Assembly: GCF_001707755.1 (NCBI RefSeq)
Contig: NZ_MBDL01000010.1
Location: 43,650-107,649, forward strand
Source of the DNA: Acinetobacter celticus
Lineage (GTDB): Bacteria > Pseudomonadota > Gammaproteobacteria > Pseudomonadales > Moraxellaceae
Length of the DNA stretch: 64,000 nt
Reading direction: 5' to 3'
Part shown: positions 28,158-36,896 of the stretch, in pieces
How positions within the stretch are numbered: the stretch's first letter is position 1
Layout: every line of letters starts with the position of its first letter
Translations under genes and position numbers: made by a program
The notes under the pieces: model-generated
The model's database searches: none
Seen by the model: only the letters and a program-made list of their open reading frames with translations
What the model was told of the DNA's origin: nothing

Positions 28158-30008
28158 ATGTTGAAGTGGTTTGAAAAACTCGTTGATCCTTATCCAACGA
28201 AAGGCTTAAACGAACCACTTCCAACCGAGTTTTTTCCTTTTGTTTGGCAAGCTGCACATGGTGTAAAACGTTATTTATTGCTTTTGATTATTTGTACTGC
28301 GGGCGCAGCCAGTTTCGAAGCGCTACTCTATGCCAAAATTGGTGATTTGGTCACATGGCTAAGCAAAAGTCAGCCTGAAAATTTTCTAGAAAACCACGGT
28401 CAAAATCTCATTATTTTGACCGCAATCCTATTAACAAATATTTTCTTTGCCAGCTTACAAACCATTGTTAAACACCAAATGCTATATAGCAGTTTTCCAA
28501 TGCGACTGCGGTGGCGTTTTCATAATTTACTGTTGCTTCAAAGTCTCGATTTTTTCCATAATGATTTTGCAGGGCGTTTATCCGCAAAAGTCATGCAAAC
28601 CGCACTGGCCGTACGCGAATTTTGGATTATTTTAGGAGACATGCTGGCTTATGTGCTAATTTATTTCATCACAATAAGTTTTGTCTTTGCAGCGATTTCT
28701 CCCTTACTCCTCATTCCATTAATGCTTTGGTTGGTTTTATTTATTTGCTCAGCGGCTTATTTTATCCCGCGTCTAAGTAAAATTTCAAATGCACAAGCAG
28801 ATGCTCGCGCCGTCATGACTGGTCGAGTCACCGATGCCTACACCAATATTCAGACTGTCAAACTATTTGCTCACGCAGGTCGTGAAAGCCAATATGCTAA
28901 AAGTTCCATGCAACACTTTATGGTAACGGTCTTTAAGCAAATGCGTTTGGGTGCACGCTACTCTATTAGTATCAGTCTATTAAATATTGTGTTGTACGTA
29001 GGCGTGATTGGAACTGCTGTTTATTTATGGATGCAAGGACAAGCAGAACTAGGTGTGATTGCAGCCGCTACCGCAATGATTCTAAAACTCAGTAGCATTG
29101 CAGAATTCATTATGTGGCAAACATCAGCATTATTTGAAAATATCGGAACCATTCAAGACGGTATGAAAACCCTTGGACGCCCCATTAATATTCAAGACAA
29201 ACCCAATGCGCAAGAACTCCAAGTACCACACGGCGAAATCACTTTTGAAAATGTAAGTTTTTCCTACAATTCAAAAAATGTGATTGATCAACTTAATTTA
29301 ACCATTAAACCCGGTGAAAAAATTGGTATTGTAGGACGTTCAGGCGCAGGGAAATCAACGCTCATTCAGCTTTTATTACACTTCTACCCCCTCAATCAGG
29401 GACGTATTTTGATTGATGGTCAAAATATAGAAGATGTTACTCAAGACAGTTTAAGAAAAAACATTGCTTTGGTGACACAAGACACATCATTGTTACATCG
29501 TACAGTTGAAGAAAATATTAAATATGGTCGACCCAATGCCAGCAATGAAGAAATGTATCAAGCTGTGCGTAAGGCAAAGGCTGAAGAGTTTATTCCGCAA
29601 CTGGTCGATTTACGCGGTAAAACTGGTTATGACGCTTTTGTTGGCGAACGTGGTGTCAAGCTTTCTGGCGGTCAGCGCCAACGAGTAGCTATCGCACGGG
29701 TATTTTTAAAAGATGCACCAATCTTAATTTTAGATGAAGCCACCAGTGCCTTAGACTCCGAAGTAGAAGCCGCCATTCAATCGAGTTTGAATGATTTAAT
29801 GCAAGGAAAAACCGTCATTGCGATTGCCCATCGCTTATCGACCATTGCGCAAATGGATCGTTTAATTGTGCTAGATCAAGGATGTATTGTAGAGCAAGGT
29901 ACACATGATGACTTGGTCGCTTTAGATGGTATTTATGCACATTTATGGCAACGTCAAACGGGCGGGTTTTTAATGGAACAACAACACGACGATGCTACGG
30001 GGAAATAG
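28158..30008 (+). CDS. ABC exporter, fused permease/ATPase
   Basis: A 616-residue half-transporter: six membrane helices (about residues 30-330) followed by a nucleotide-binding domain. Walker A is GRSGAGKST, the Q-loop VTQDTSLLH, signature LSGGQRQRVAIARV, Walker B ILILDEATSALDSE and H-loop AHRLST, so the ATPase should be active. It resembles homodimeric MsbA-type lipid or drug exporters; substrate is unknown. The start is ATG 28158 because AGGTGG lies 6-9 nt upstream; a GTG three codons earlier overlaps that site. A MaoC gene follows after 4 bp. Confidence 0.88.
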   Translation: MLKWFEKLVDPYPTKGLNEPLPTEFFPFVWQAAHGVKRYLLLLIICTAGAASFEALLYAKIGDLVTWLSKSQPENFLENHGQNLIILTAILLTNIFFASLQTIVKHQMLYSSFPMRLRWRFHNLLLLQSLDFFHNDFAGRLSAKVMQTALAVREFWIILGDMLAYVLIYFITISFVFAAISPLLLIPLMLWLVLFICSAAYFIPRLSKISNAQADARAVMTGRVTDAYTNIQTVKLFAHAGRESQYAKSSMQHFMVTVFKQMRLGARYSISISLLNIVLYVGVIGTAVYLWMQGQAELGVIAAATAMILKLSSIAEFIMWQTSALFENIGTIQDGMKTLGRPINIQDKPNAQELQVPHGEITFENVSFSYNSKNVIDQLNLTIKPGEKIGIVGRSGAGKSTLIQLLLHFYPLNQGRILIDGQNIEDVTQDSLRKNIALVTQDTSLLHRTVEENIKYGRPNASNEEMYQAVRKAKAEEFIPQLVDLRGKTGYDAFVGERGVKLSGGQRQRVAIARVFLKDAPILILDEATSALDSEVEAAIQSSLNDLMQGKTVIAIAHRLSTIAQMDRLIVLDQGCIVEQGTHDDLVALDGIYAHLWQRQTGGFLMEQQHDDATGK

Positions 30009-30012
30009 AAGC

Positions 30013-30462
30013 ATGCTTTATTTAGAAGATATCAAAATCGGTGATCGTTTTATTAGCCGTGAATATGAAATGAAGCTAGAAGAAATTAAACAGTTTGCAC
30101 AGGCTTATGACCCGCAAGACTTCCATTTAAATGAAGAAAAAGCAAAAGATCATTCGATCTTTCAAGGGCTGGCAGCAAGTGGATGGCATACAGCTGCAGT
30201 CACCATGCGCCTATGGACGGAATGCTTTCCTATTGCGAATGGCTTAATTGGTGCTGAGTCGAATATTCGTTGGCCTCGTCCGACGCGCCCTGACGATAAG
30301 CTTCATGTGGAAGTAGAAATTGTAGCAATTACGCCATCAAAAAGTAAAAATGATCGTGCCATAGTTAGCTATGTGACTCAAACATTGAATCAACATGCTG
30401 ATGTTCTGTTTATATCTACAACAAAGATCATTGTATTTAAAAAAGAAATTTCCTCTGTATAA
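30013..30462 (+). CDS. MaoC-like (hot-dog fold) dehydratase
   Basis: A 149-residue hot-dog protein with the R-hydratase pattern: AQAYDPQDFHLNEEKAK gives the catalytic Asp and His, and ASGWHTAA follows. Such enzymes hydrate enoyl-CoA or act on related thioesters. It begins 4 bp after the ABC exporter stop, so the two are co-transcribed, which hints that the exporter substrate is acyl-linked. That link is inference. Confidence 0.85.
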   Translation: MLYLEDIKIGDRFISREYEMKLEEIKQFAQAYDPQDFHLNEEKAKDHSIFQGLAASGWHTAAVTMRLWTECFPIANGLIGAESNIRWPRPTRPDDKLHVEVEIVAITPSKSKNDRAIVSYVTQTLNQHADVLFISTTKIIVFKKEISSV

Positions 30463-30607
30463 AATACAGGAGTACGATGATTAAATGGTGTGATTAGACG
30501 AACTGCGCACGTTAAATTGTCAAACAATTTTTATGGTAGATGGCTATATTTCATGCCAATATAGTTTCGGACAAGTAGAAAAATACAAAAATTGCAATGG
30601 ATGGCGA

Positions 30608-31636
30608 ATGAAAACAATTGCTTTACGTCAAGATCAAGGTATTCCTGGCGTTTATGGATTATTACTTTTAGATGTTGTGTCCCGCTGGGGCTACAATGCT
30701 GAGACGCTTTTTAGTCCATATCATTTAAAGGTTGAACAACTGGCTGATCCTGAATACCGCATTCCAACAACTGTAGCCAATCAATTGATACAACATGCTT
30801 TGTACTTAACTGGAGAACCAACGTTAGGTTTCCATTTAGGGACACAAATGCGTATCTCAATTCATGGTTTTATTGGCTATGCCATTATGACATCCAATAA
30901 TATTACTGATGCATTGATGCTGGCCAATCGGTTTATACAACTGCGTATGCCCTTCCTACAGTTGTTTTTTTCTACTTTTGGCACAAAAGCCACGATTCAA
31001 CTACAAACGGATGTTAGTTTTGAACCTTTACGTACTGAAATTTCAATTGCTTTAATTTTTGGCATGATTAGCATGGCTAAGGCAATTACAGGTATTGATT
31101 ATGCTTCAGGCGATATTGATTTTGACTTTCCTAAACCTGAAGGTTTTGAACGTTTTATGGCTAAATTTCCGCATCATCAATTTCGTTTTGACCAACCTCA
31201 TCTCGTGCTGAGTTTTAATAAGCAATATTTAGGTAATAAACTGGTACATGCGGACCCTATTGCTAGTCAAATTGCCATTAATCAATGCGAAACCGAACTT
31301 TCTGCTTTTGGCGAACGACATCGCTTGGCCATGCGTGTACGGGATATTTTGACTCATTCAGAACAGCATTATTTAAGTATTGAAGCAGTTGCAGAAAGAC
31401 TACATATGTCTGACCGCACGCTTAAACGACAATTGGCCACCGAAGGCACTTCATTTTCAACCTTAGTTGATGAAGTCCGTTATCGTCATGCAACGTCTTT
31501 ACTTTCACGTACCGATTTCACTTTAGAACAAATTGCAGATGAACTTGGTTATAGTGATGTCGCCAATTTCAGTCGCGCCTTTAAACGTTGGAGTGGTCGT
31601 AGTCCGAGCAATTGGCGTAAAGATCCTTATTTATAA
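30608..31636 (+). CDS. AraC-family regulator
   Basis: A 342-residue regulator with an N-terminal arabinose-binding-type domain (PF12625-like, about residues 15-190) and a C-terminal AraC DNA-binding domain with two helix-turn-helix units; the second shows [22 protein letters not shown]. Regulators of this layout (OruR/ArgR/MmsR-like) often respond to amino acid or fatty acid catabolites. ATG 30608 is preferred over an upstream ATG at 30533, which would add 25 atypical residues. It follows the ABC/MaoC pair on the same strand. Confidence 0.85.
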   Translation: MKTIALRQDQGIPGVYGLLLLDVVSRWGYNAETLFSPYHLKVEQLADPEYRIPTTVANQLIQHALYLTGEPTLGFHLGTQMRISIHGFIGYAIMTSNNITDALMLANRFIQLRMPFLQLFFSTFGTKATIQLQTDVSFEPLRTEISIALIFGMISMAKAITGIDYASGDIDFDFPKPEGFERFMAKFPHHQFRFDQPHLVLSFNKQYLGNKLVHADPIASQIAINQCETELSAFGERHRLAMRVRDILTHSEQHYLSIEAVAERLHMSDRTLKRQLATEGTSFSTLVDEVRYRHATSLLSRTDFTLEQIADELGYSDVANFSRAFKRWSGRSPSNWRKDPYL

Positions 31637-31721
31637 TTTGCACCTATTAGTACTTTTGTTTTTAAACAAATGCATGTATAAAACATGCAAAAATGATTTC
31701 AATAGTTTTAAGGAGTTATCC

Positions 31722-32096
31722 ATGAATCATCCTTCAGATTTAAAATATGCACGTACACATGAATGGGTACGAATTGAAGGTGATCTTGTCGTAACGGGCA
31801 TTTCAGACCATGCTCAAGATGCTTTGGGCGACTTAGTCTATGTAGAAGCGCCAGAAGCAGGAACACATCTTACTGCTGGTGAACAAGCAGGTGTGGTTGA
31901 ATCTGTAAAAACGGCCTCTGACATTCATGCACCTATTTCTGGCACTGTGGTTGAAGTGAATACTGAATTAGAAGATGATCCTGATTTTGTTAATGATGCG
32001 CCTTACACTAAAGGTTGGATTTATAAAATCAAGCCTGACAATATTGCAGATATTGAAAAACTACTTTCAAGCGCAGATTACGAAGCAGGTATTTAG
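31722..32096 (+). CDS. gcvH: Glycine cleavage system H protein
   Basis: A 124-residue lipoyl carrier. The lipoylation site is Lys in [10 protein letters not shown] near residue 66, and the fold shows [16 protein letters not shown] and [14 protein letters not shown]. It shuttles the aminomethyl group between the P, T and L proteins. AAGGAG precedes the ATG. The gene is alone; gcvP and gcvT are not in the window, so it is either a split locus or a dedicated carrier. A terminator follows at once. Confidence 0.93.
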   Translation: MNHPSDLKYARTHEWVRIEGDLVVTGISDHAQDALGDLVYVEAPEAGTHLTAGEQAGVVESVKTASDIHAPISGTVVEVNTELEDDPDFVNDAPYTKGWIYKIKPDNIADIEKLLSSADYEAGI

Positions 32097-32438
32097 TTTT
32101 TCTAGACGTTAAATACAAAAAATCAGCAAATATGCTGATTTTTTTATATCTCTATTTTAAATTCCTATTAAAAGCCCATGTTTTTAACCATATAATAAAA
32201 ATAAAGCCACTCTTAATACCATTAAAAATAAGATTAAATTATCCAATTGTGATAATTTAATAAAAATAATGACAAAAAATATGCATAATAAGTAATAAAT
32301 TATCATAATTGCTGTACTTTTCCACTATATTGTTTTATAGTTTTTATTATCGCCATGAGCTTAGTTTTCCGTTTAATCACAATAATACTTATATAAATAA
32401 ACCTGAAAACGAAGCGTCCTTTTATCTTTAGGTTTATT
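32097..32438. other. Intergenic stretch between gcvH and the MFS gene
   Basis: About 340 bp of very AT-rich sequence. Apart from the gcvH terminator at its start it contains the promoter region of the MFS gene but no gene-like frame that I can support. Confidence 0.5.
32117..32145 (+). terminator. gcvH terminator
   Basis: Arms AAAATCAGCA and TGCTGATTTT around a 4-nt loop, followed by a T-run, about 20 bp past the gcvH stop. Confidence 0.85.
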
Positions 32439-33626
32439 ATGCACACTGTAACTGCTCAACATTTATGGAATAAATCATTTATTCTGTGTTTGGCAAATAA
32501 TCTGTTTTTATTTATTTTTTATTTTGCACAAACCACTATCCTACCCATTTATATACTGAAAGATCTAGGAGGCGACTTATCTCAGGCCGGCTTAGCGATG
32601 ACATTATTCATGGTTTCTGCTATTGCTGTACGTCCTTTTAGTGGTTTAATTATTGAAAAACTAGGCACAAAAAAAACACTCTATATTTCAGAAACACTAT
32701 TTTGTTTATTTAGTTTGACCTATATCTGGGCAGACAATCTGACCGTCTTAATGCTCATTCGATTTTTACACGGTATTTGGTTTAGTATTTTAACCACAGT
32801 GACGGTTCCTATTGCCAATGAGTTTATTCCTACTGAACGTAAAGGTGAAGGCATGGGTTACTTTCTCATGTCAATCAATTTAGGGATTGTTCTTGGCCCG
32901 TTAATTGCCCTGACTTTAATTCAAAGCATGCCCTATGTTGTCGTTGCCAGTATTTTGGCGGGCTTTGTTGTAATTGGCTTTATTTTTTGTTTTTTAATTC
33001 CATTACCTAGCATTCAAAAACTACCTATCAAGCCGACAAAAAAAGCCTTGAGTAGAAATGACTTTATAGAGTTCAAAGCTTTACCTGTGGCATTAATGGC
33101 AATGATGGTTTCATTTTGCTACGCCAGTATTATGTCTTTTATTGCCACATTTGCTGAATCAAAACACATGCTCGCCTATGCCAGTATGTTCTTTGTTGTT
33201 TTCGCAATTTCAATGATGATTTTGCGCCCATTCACTGGCAAAATTTATGACCGTAAAGGTCCAAATGCCGTGGTATATCCTGCTTTAATTTTATTTTCTA
33301 TTGGTCTTGCTGTACTGGCATTTATTGAGAGTGTCGTTGGTTTTTTATTTGCTGCTGCTCTCATTGGTATGGGATTTGGTTCAGCACAGCCCTGCCTGCA
33401 AACCATTGCTATTCAACGCTCACCTAAAAATCGTATTGGCCATGCGACTTCTACTTATTTCACTTTCTATGATATCGGTATCGCCATTGGCTCAATTGTA
33501 TTGGGCTTATTAATTGCAAATACCGGTTACACCATGACATATTTATGCTGTAGCTTATTGGTAATGGTTAGTCTCATTTACTATAAATTTATGGTATCTA
33601 AAAAACCTGATTTATTATTAGATTAA
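32439..33626 (+). CDS. MFS transporter, 12-helix
   Basis: A 395-residue major facilitator with about 12 helices. The loop 2-3 motif is reduced to GLIIEKLGTKKT, and the loop 8-9 counterpart is GKIYDRKGPNA. The segment FLHGIWFSILTTVTVPIANEFIPTERKGEGMGY is typical of the YfcJ/YhhS-like drug or sugar efflux group. Substrate is unknown. It is a single-gene unit closed by a perfect-stem terminator shared with the convergent pilU gene. Confidence 0.85.
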   Translation: MHTVTAQHLWNKSFILCLANNLFLFIFYFAQTTILPIYILKDLGGDLSQAGLAMTLFMVSAIAVRPFSGLIIEKLGTKKTLYISETLFCLFSLTYIWADNLTVLMLIRFLHGIWFSILTTVTVPIANEFIPTERKGEGMGYFLMSINLGIVLGPLIALTLIQSMPYVVVASILAGFVVIGFIFCFLIPLPSIQKLPIKPTKKALSRNDFIEFKALPVALMAMMVSFCYASIMSFIATFAESKHMLAYASMFFVVFAISMMILRPFTGKIYDRKGPNAVVYPALILFSIGLAVLAFIESVVGFLFAAALIGMGFGSAQPCLQTIAIQRSPKNRIGHATSTYFTFYDIGIAIGSIVLGLLIANTGYTMTYLCCSLLVMVSLIYYKFMVSKKPDLLLD

Positions 33627-33660
33627 CTAAAAAAGCATACTTAAGAGTATGCTTTTTTAG
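33627..33660. terminator. Bidirectional terminator between the MFS and pilU-like genes
   Basis: A perfect stem of at least 13 bp (CTAAAAAAGCATAC and its complement) with a 6-nt loop. The A- and T-rich arms allow it to work on both strands for the convergent genes. Confidence 0.85.
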
Positions 33661-33699
33661 TTATGAAAATTCCGCATTTCATCTAAAGATAGATGTTCA

Positions 33700-34884
33700 C
33701 TAAGCTTGTTCGGCGTTTGCTTCTTCACTTTCAGATTCGGCAAGCATGCTAAAACTTGACGGTGTATTTTGTAAAGTAGGATTGGCACGCTGACTTTTTA
33801 ATTTAATCTGCAAACGTAATTCGTTTGTAGAGTCAGCATTACGTAAGGCCTCTTCATAAGAAATTGCCCCATCATCATACAAATCATACAATGCTTGATC
33901 AAAAGTTTGCATGCCCAATTCACGTGATTTTGCCATGATAGGCTTCAATTCTTGAAATTCACCTTTTAAAATAAGGTCTGATACCAAAGGTGTATTCAGC
34001 ATAATTTCTACAGCCGCACGTCGTCCTTTCCCGTCTTCAGTTCGTATTAGTCGTTGTGAAATAACAGCTTTCATATTAGACGATAAATCCATCAACAATT
34101 GATTACGGCGTTCTTCTGGGAAAAAGTTAATAATTCGATCTAACGTTTGGTTCGCATTATTGGCATGTAAAGTACCTAAACATAAATGACCTGTTTCAGC
34201 AAAGGCAATGGCGTGTTCCATGGTTTCAGTGTCACGAATTTCGCCAATTAAAATAACATCTGGCGCCTGACGCAATGTATTTTTTAGCGCGTTATGCCAA
34301 GAATGACAGTCGACACCCACTTCACGCTGCGTAATCATCGACTTTTTATGCTTATGTACATATTCGACAGGGTCTTCTACGGTAATAATATGTCCCGCCG
34401 TGTGTTCATTACGGTAGTCAATCATGGCTGCCAAGGAAGTAGATTTACCCGAACCAGTCCCACCAACAACCAAAACTAAGCCACGTTTTTCTAACATGAC
34501 GTTTTTAAGTGATTCAGGTAGTTTTAATTGCGTGAAATTTGGAATTTCATTGGTAATTGTACGAATCACCATCCCTACATTGAGTTGTTGCTGAAAAACA
34601 TTGACGCGAAAACGTGAAATATTAGGCACACTGATTGCGAAATTGCATTCAAGTTCTGACTCAAATTCATTACGCTGTTTTTCATTCATGAGGCTATATG
34701 CAAATAATTTGGTTTTATCTGCCGTTAAAGTTTGTTGCCCAAATGGTTTCATTAACCCCTGATGCTTTATACTTGGCGGAAAATCAGCCGTAATAAATAA
34801 ATCTGACCCCCCATATTCCACGACTTTGGTCAGCATGTGGAACATTAAACGGCGTGCTTCTTCAAGCAATTCGGCTGTAAACAT
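33700..34884 (-). CDS. pilU: PilU-like type IV pilus retraction ATPase
   Basis: A 394-residue PilT/PilU-family ATPase. N-terminal GGSDLFITADFPPS, Walker A GGTGSGKST, Asp box IITVEDPVEY, Walker B APDVILIGEIRD and the His box TGHLCLGTLHAN are intact. The variant GEIRDTETMEHAI and the extended C-terminus point to PilU rather than PilT. It would assist PilT in retracting pili for twitching and DNA uptake. ATG 34884 follows GGGGGAAAT. In many Acinetobacter pilU sits next to pilT; no pilT is adjacent here, so it may be a separate paralogue. Confidence 0.78.
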   Translation of the reverse strand: MFTAELLEEARRLMFHMLTKVVEYGGSDLFITADFPPSIKHQGLMKPFGQQTLTADKTKLFAYSLMNEKQRNEFESELECNFAISVPNISRFRVNVFQQQLNVGMVIRTITNEIPNFTQLKLPESLKNVMLEKRGLVLVVGGTGSGKSTSLAAMIDYRNEHTAGHIITVEDPVEYVHKHKKSMITQREVGVDCHSWHNALKNTLRQAPDVILIGEIRDTETMEHAIAFAETGHLCLGTLHANNANQTLDRIINFFPEERRNQLLMDLSSNMKAVISQRLIRTEDGKGRRAAVEIMLNTPLVSDLILKGEFQELKPIMAKSRELGMQTFDQALYDLYDDGAISYEEALRNADSTNELRLQIKLKSQRANPTLQNTPSSFSMLAESESEEANAEQA

Positions 34885-35159
34885 TAAGATTTCCCCCAGA
34901 AAAAGATTCAGCAGTACACAATTACGGATTTCTACAGTTATTGTTTTTGTACGCATGAATTGTGCATAAAATTCAAAAGACTCACAAACATAAATATCTA
35001 ATTTTAAAAATAATTTCTTAAAAAAGTGTGTGATAGTTCATGTATGTATTATTTTTTCTGACTTACTGCAATTTTTATTAAATAAAGGCTTAAAAATGAT
35101 TTATCTATATAAAAATATGCCCCTCAACTGAAGGGCAAGATTATGAAATAAGAATAAAA

Positions 35160-36215
35160 TTATGCGCTACGTTGTAACGGGCACTCATTTAATTTTTCAG
35201 CGACATCTAATAATAACTGATAAGTTTTGTCCCAACCTAAGCAACCATCTGTCACAGATTGACCATAAGCCATGTCGCAAGAAATTTTCTGTGCACCATC
35301 TACCAAGTGACTTTCAAGCATGACACCGCGTACATGACTCAAGTGACGCTCATTCACAATAGTACGAAGTACATCTTGTTGTAATAATGGATTTTTATTG
35401 CTATTACCATGACTGCAATCAATGACTAAAGCAGGCAAGTCACCTTGTACTTGCGCTTTAATTTTTTCAATATCTGCCAACTGATAATTTGGCCCTGTAT
35501 TTGAACCCCGTAAAATCAAATGGGCTTTTGGGTTACCTTTAGACTTTAAAATACTCGGCAATCCAGCTTGATTCATTCCTAAAAATTGATGTGAATGAGA
35601 AGCCGACTGAATCGCATCTAAAGCAATTTGTATAGAACCATCTGTGCCATTTTTAAAACCAATGCTATACGGCATATGGCTTGAAATTTCACGATGAATT
35701 TGCGATTCACTGGTACGCGCACCAATTGCGCCCCATGCCAATAAATCATCAAAATAAGCGGTGGCCATTGGGCTAAGGATTTCTGAGGCAATGGGTAAAC
35801 CCATTTCTATCATTTGTAAGTAAAGCTCACGAGATTTTTCCAACCCCAATTGCATATCTGCAGAACCATCTAAAGCTGGGTCATATAAAAGACCTTTCCA
35901 TCCGACAGTTGTTCGTGGTTTTTCAATATAAGCACGCATGACCAAAAAAATCTGGTCTGATACTACCGCCTGTAACTGTTTTAATTTTTCGGCATAATCT
36001 AAAGCAGACTGAGTATCGTGAATGGAACATGGGCCGGTAATCACTAATAAACGGTGATCTTGACCTTCTAAAATATTTTGGATGGTTTGGCGATGTTCAG
36101 CAATTTGTTGGGCCAAATGTGGCGATAAAGGTAATGCTACCTTCAATTGATGTGGCAAGCTTAAATTTTTTTCTTTAACAGCTGATTGTTGTAATGCAGT
36201 ATTTAGAGCGTTCAT
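35160..36215 (-). CDS. aroG: 3-deoxy-7-phosphoheptulonate synthase (class I DAHP synthase)
   Basis: A 351-residue class I DAHP synthase, condensing phosphoenolpyruvate and erythrose 4-phosphate at the entry of the shikimate pathway. Typical blocks are LLVITGPCSIHD near residue 57, KPRTTVGWKGL, GARTSESQIHRE, GFKNGTDG and VIDCSHGNSNK; the metal ligands Cys, His, Glu and Asp fall in these. Which aromatic amino acid inhibits it cannot be decided by eye. AAGGAA precedes the ATG. Its upstream region has two aromatic-rich leader ORFs and an attenuator, so expression is probably tied to charged aromatic tRNA supply. Confidence 0.92.
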   Translation of the reverse strand: MNALNTALQQSAVKEKNLSLPHQLKVALPLSPHLAQQIAEHRQTIQNILEGQDHRLLVITGPCSIHDTQSALDYAEKLKQLQAVVSDQIFLVMRAYIEKPRTTVGWKGLLYDPALDGSADMQLGLEKSRELYLQMIEMGLPIASEILSPMATAYFDDLLAWGAIGARTSESQIHREISSHMPYSIGFKNGTDGSIQIALDAIQSASHSHQFLGMNQAGLPSILKSKGNPKAHLILRGSNTGPNYQLADIEKIKAQVQGDLPALVIDCSHGNSNKNPLLQQDVLRTIVNERHLSHVRGVMLESHLVDGAQKISCDMAYGQSVTDGCLGWDKTYQLLLDVAEKLNECPLQRSA

Positions 36216-36258
36216 GGGTCTTTCCTTGGGACTGTTTTACGTTTTACAGTCCGAATAT

Positions 36259-36363
36259 TTATTTGAGCGTTATGGGAGGAATGGATTTCTGGTTAAGGGT
36301 CATCAACTGACTAAAGTAAAACCAATATGAGCGACTAAAATATGCATAGTTAAAAATTTTCAT
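36259..36363 (-). CDS. Second aromatic-rich leader ORF upstream of aroG
   Basis: A 34-codon ORF starting at ATG 36361-36363 with GGAG six nt upstream. Nine of the first 19 residues are aromatic (F4, Y6, Y8, F9, then the run YWFYF at 13-17 and so on), an extreme bias. It lies after the attenuator terminator and 43 bp before aroG. A hairpin (GGACTGT with ACAGTCC) sits between its stop and the aroG ribosome site. The ORF contains ATTCCTCCC, able to pair weakly with the aroG AAGGAA. It may add a second, translation-coupled control step. Function is inferred from composition and position. Confidence 0.7.
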   Translation of the reverse strand: MKIFNYAYFSRSYWFYFSQLMTLNQKSIPPITLK

Positions 36364-36406
36364 GTGGTTTTCTCCAAAATATTTATAAAATTCAAGGTAT
36401 AAAAAA

Positions 36407-36431
36407 ACCTGATCAGGGTTGCCGATCAGGT
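36407..36431 (-). terminator. Attenuator terminator in the aroG leader
   Basis: Perfect 8-bp stem ACCTGATC/GATCAGGT, 9-nt loop, then TTTTTTT on the minus strand. It lies between the first leader peptide and aroG, so it would end transcription before aroG. Its loop holds GGCAACC, complementary to GGTTGCC at 36444-36450 upstream; that pairing would prevent the terminator from forming. Confidence 0.8.
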
Positions 36432-36441
36432 ATAAACTGGG

Positions 36442-36479
36442 TGGGCAACCATTTTCTTTGCCCAAACGCGTTTAGGCAA
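36442..36479 (-). promoter_or_regulatory. Competing hairpins of the aroG attenuator
   Basis: Segment 1 (36469-36479) and segment 2 (36458-36468) form a near-perfect stem, TTGCCTAAACG with CGTTTGGGCAA, counting one G-U pair. Segment 2 can instead pair as TGGGCAA with TTGCCCA of segment 3 (36442-36448). Segment 3 can instead pair as GGTTGCC with GGCAACC inside the terminator loop. Segment 1 starts the base after the leader peptide stop codon, so a ribosome at the stop covers it while one stalled at the Tyr codons leaves it free. Confidence 0.75.
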
Positions 36480-36536
36480 CTATCTAAATTGCCAGAAATA
36501 ATAATATGCGTTTGAAAGTAATGGTTGCTTTAACAT
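36480..36536 (-). CDS. Aromatic leader peptide controlling aroG
   Basis: An 18-residue peptide, MLKQPLLSNAYYYFWQFR, ending in TAG directly before the first hairpin arm. The cluster of three Tyr, Phe, Trp and another Phe near the end is what an attenuation leader peptide for aromatic amino acids should look like. It lies about 30 nt downstream of the predicted transcription start. No strong ribosome site precedes its ATG (GACATCAAG), which is its weakest point. By position it senses tyrosine first, with phenylalanine and tryptophan as added inputs. Confidence 0.75.
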   Translation of the reverse strand: MLKQPLLSNAYYYFWQFR

Positions 36537-36573
36537 CTTGATGTCATCAACAAAAAGTAAGTATCTTGAAATT

Positions 36574-36602
36574 AAAATACGCTGTATTCATAGCTTTGAC
36601 AA
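36574..36602 (-). promoter_or_regulatory. Predicted sigma-70 promoter of the aroG leader
   Basis: On the minus strand, TTGTCA (36597-36602) and TATTTT (36574-36579) are separated by 17 bp, close to the consensus. Transcription would start near 36567, about 30 nt before the leader peptide. Confidence 0.6.
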
Positions 36603-36896
36603 TAGTTTTTGTAAAAAAACCAAATAAAATTTTATAAACCATTCAAATGAATTAAACGCATAAAAATTGCTTAAAATTTCACCTTGATATAAAATATTTT
36701 TTAAAATTAATTCTTAATTCTCCTTTTTTTTTAGAGTATCTGCCAATGAAGTAAGTGCTATTTAACCATCAAAAACGAAACCATTTTCTATTTTTTTGAT
36801 GTGCAAAATAGTGTCTTATTCTCATAAAACCCATAAATCAAAATCCAATCAAGAATTTATACTATTTTGTGCATCCTGCAATCACGAGGTTCTTTT

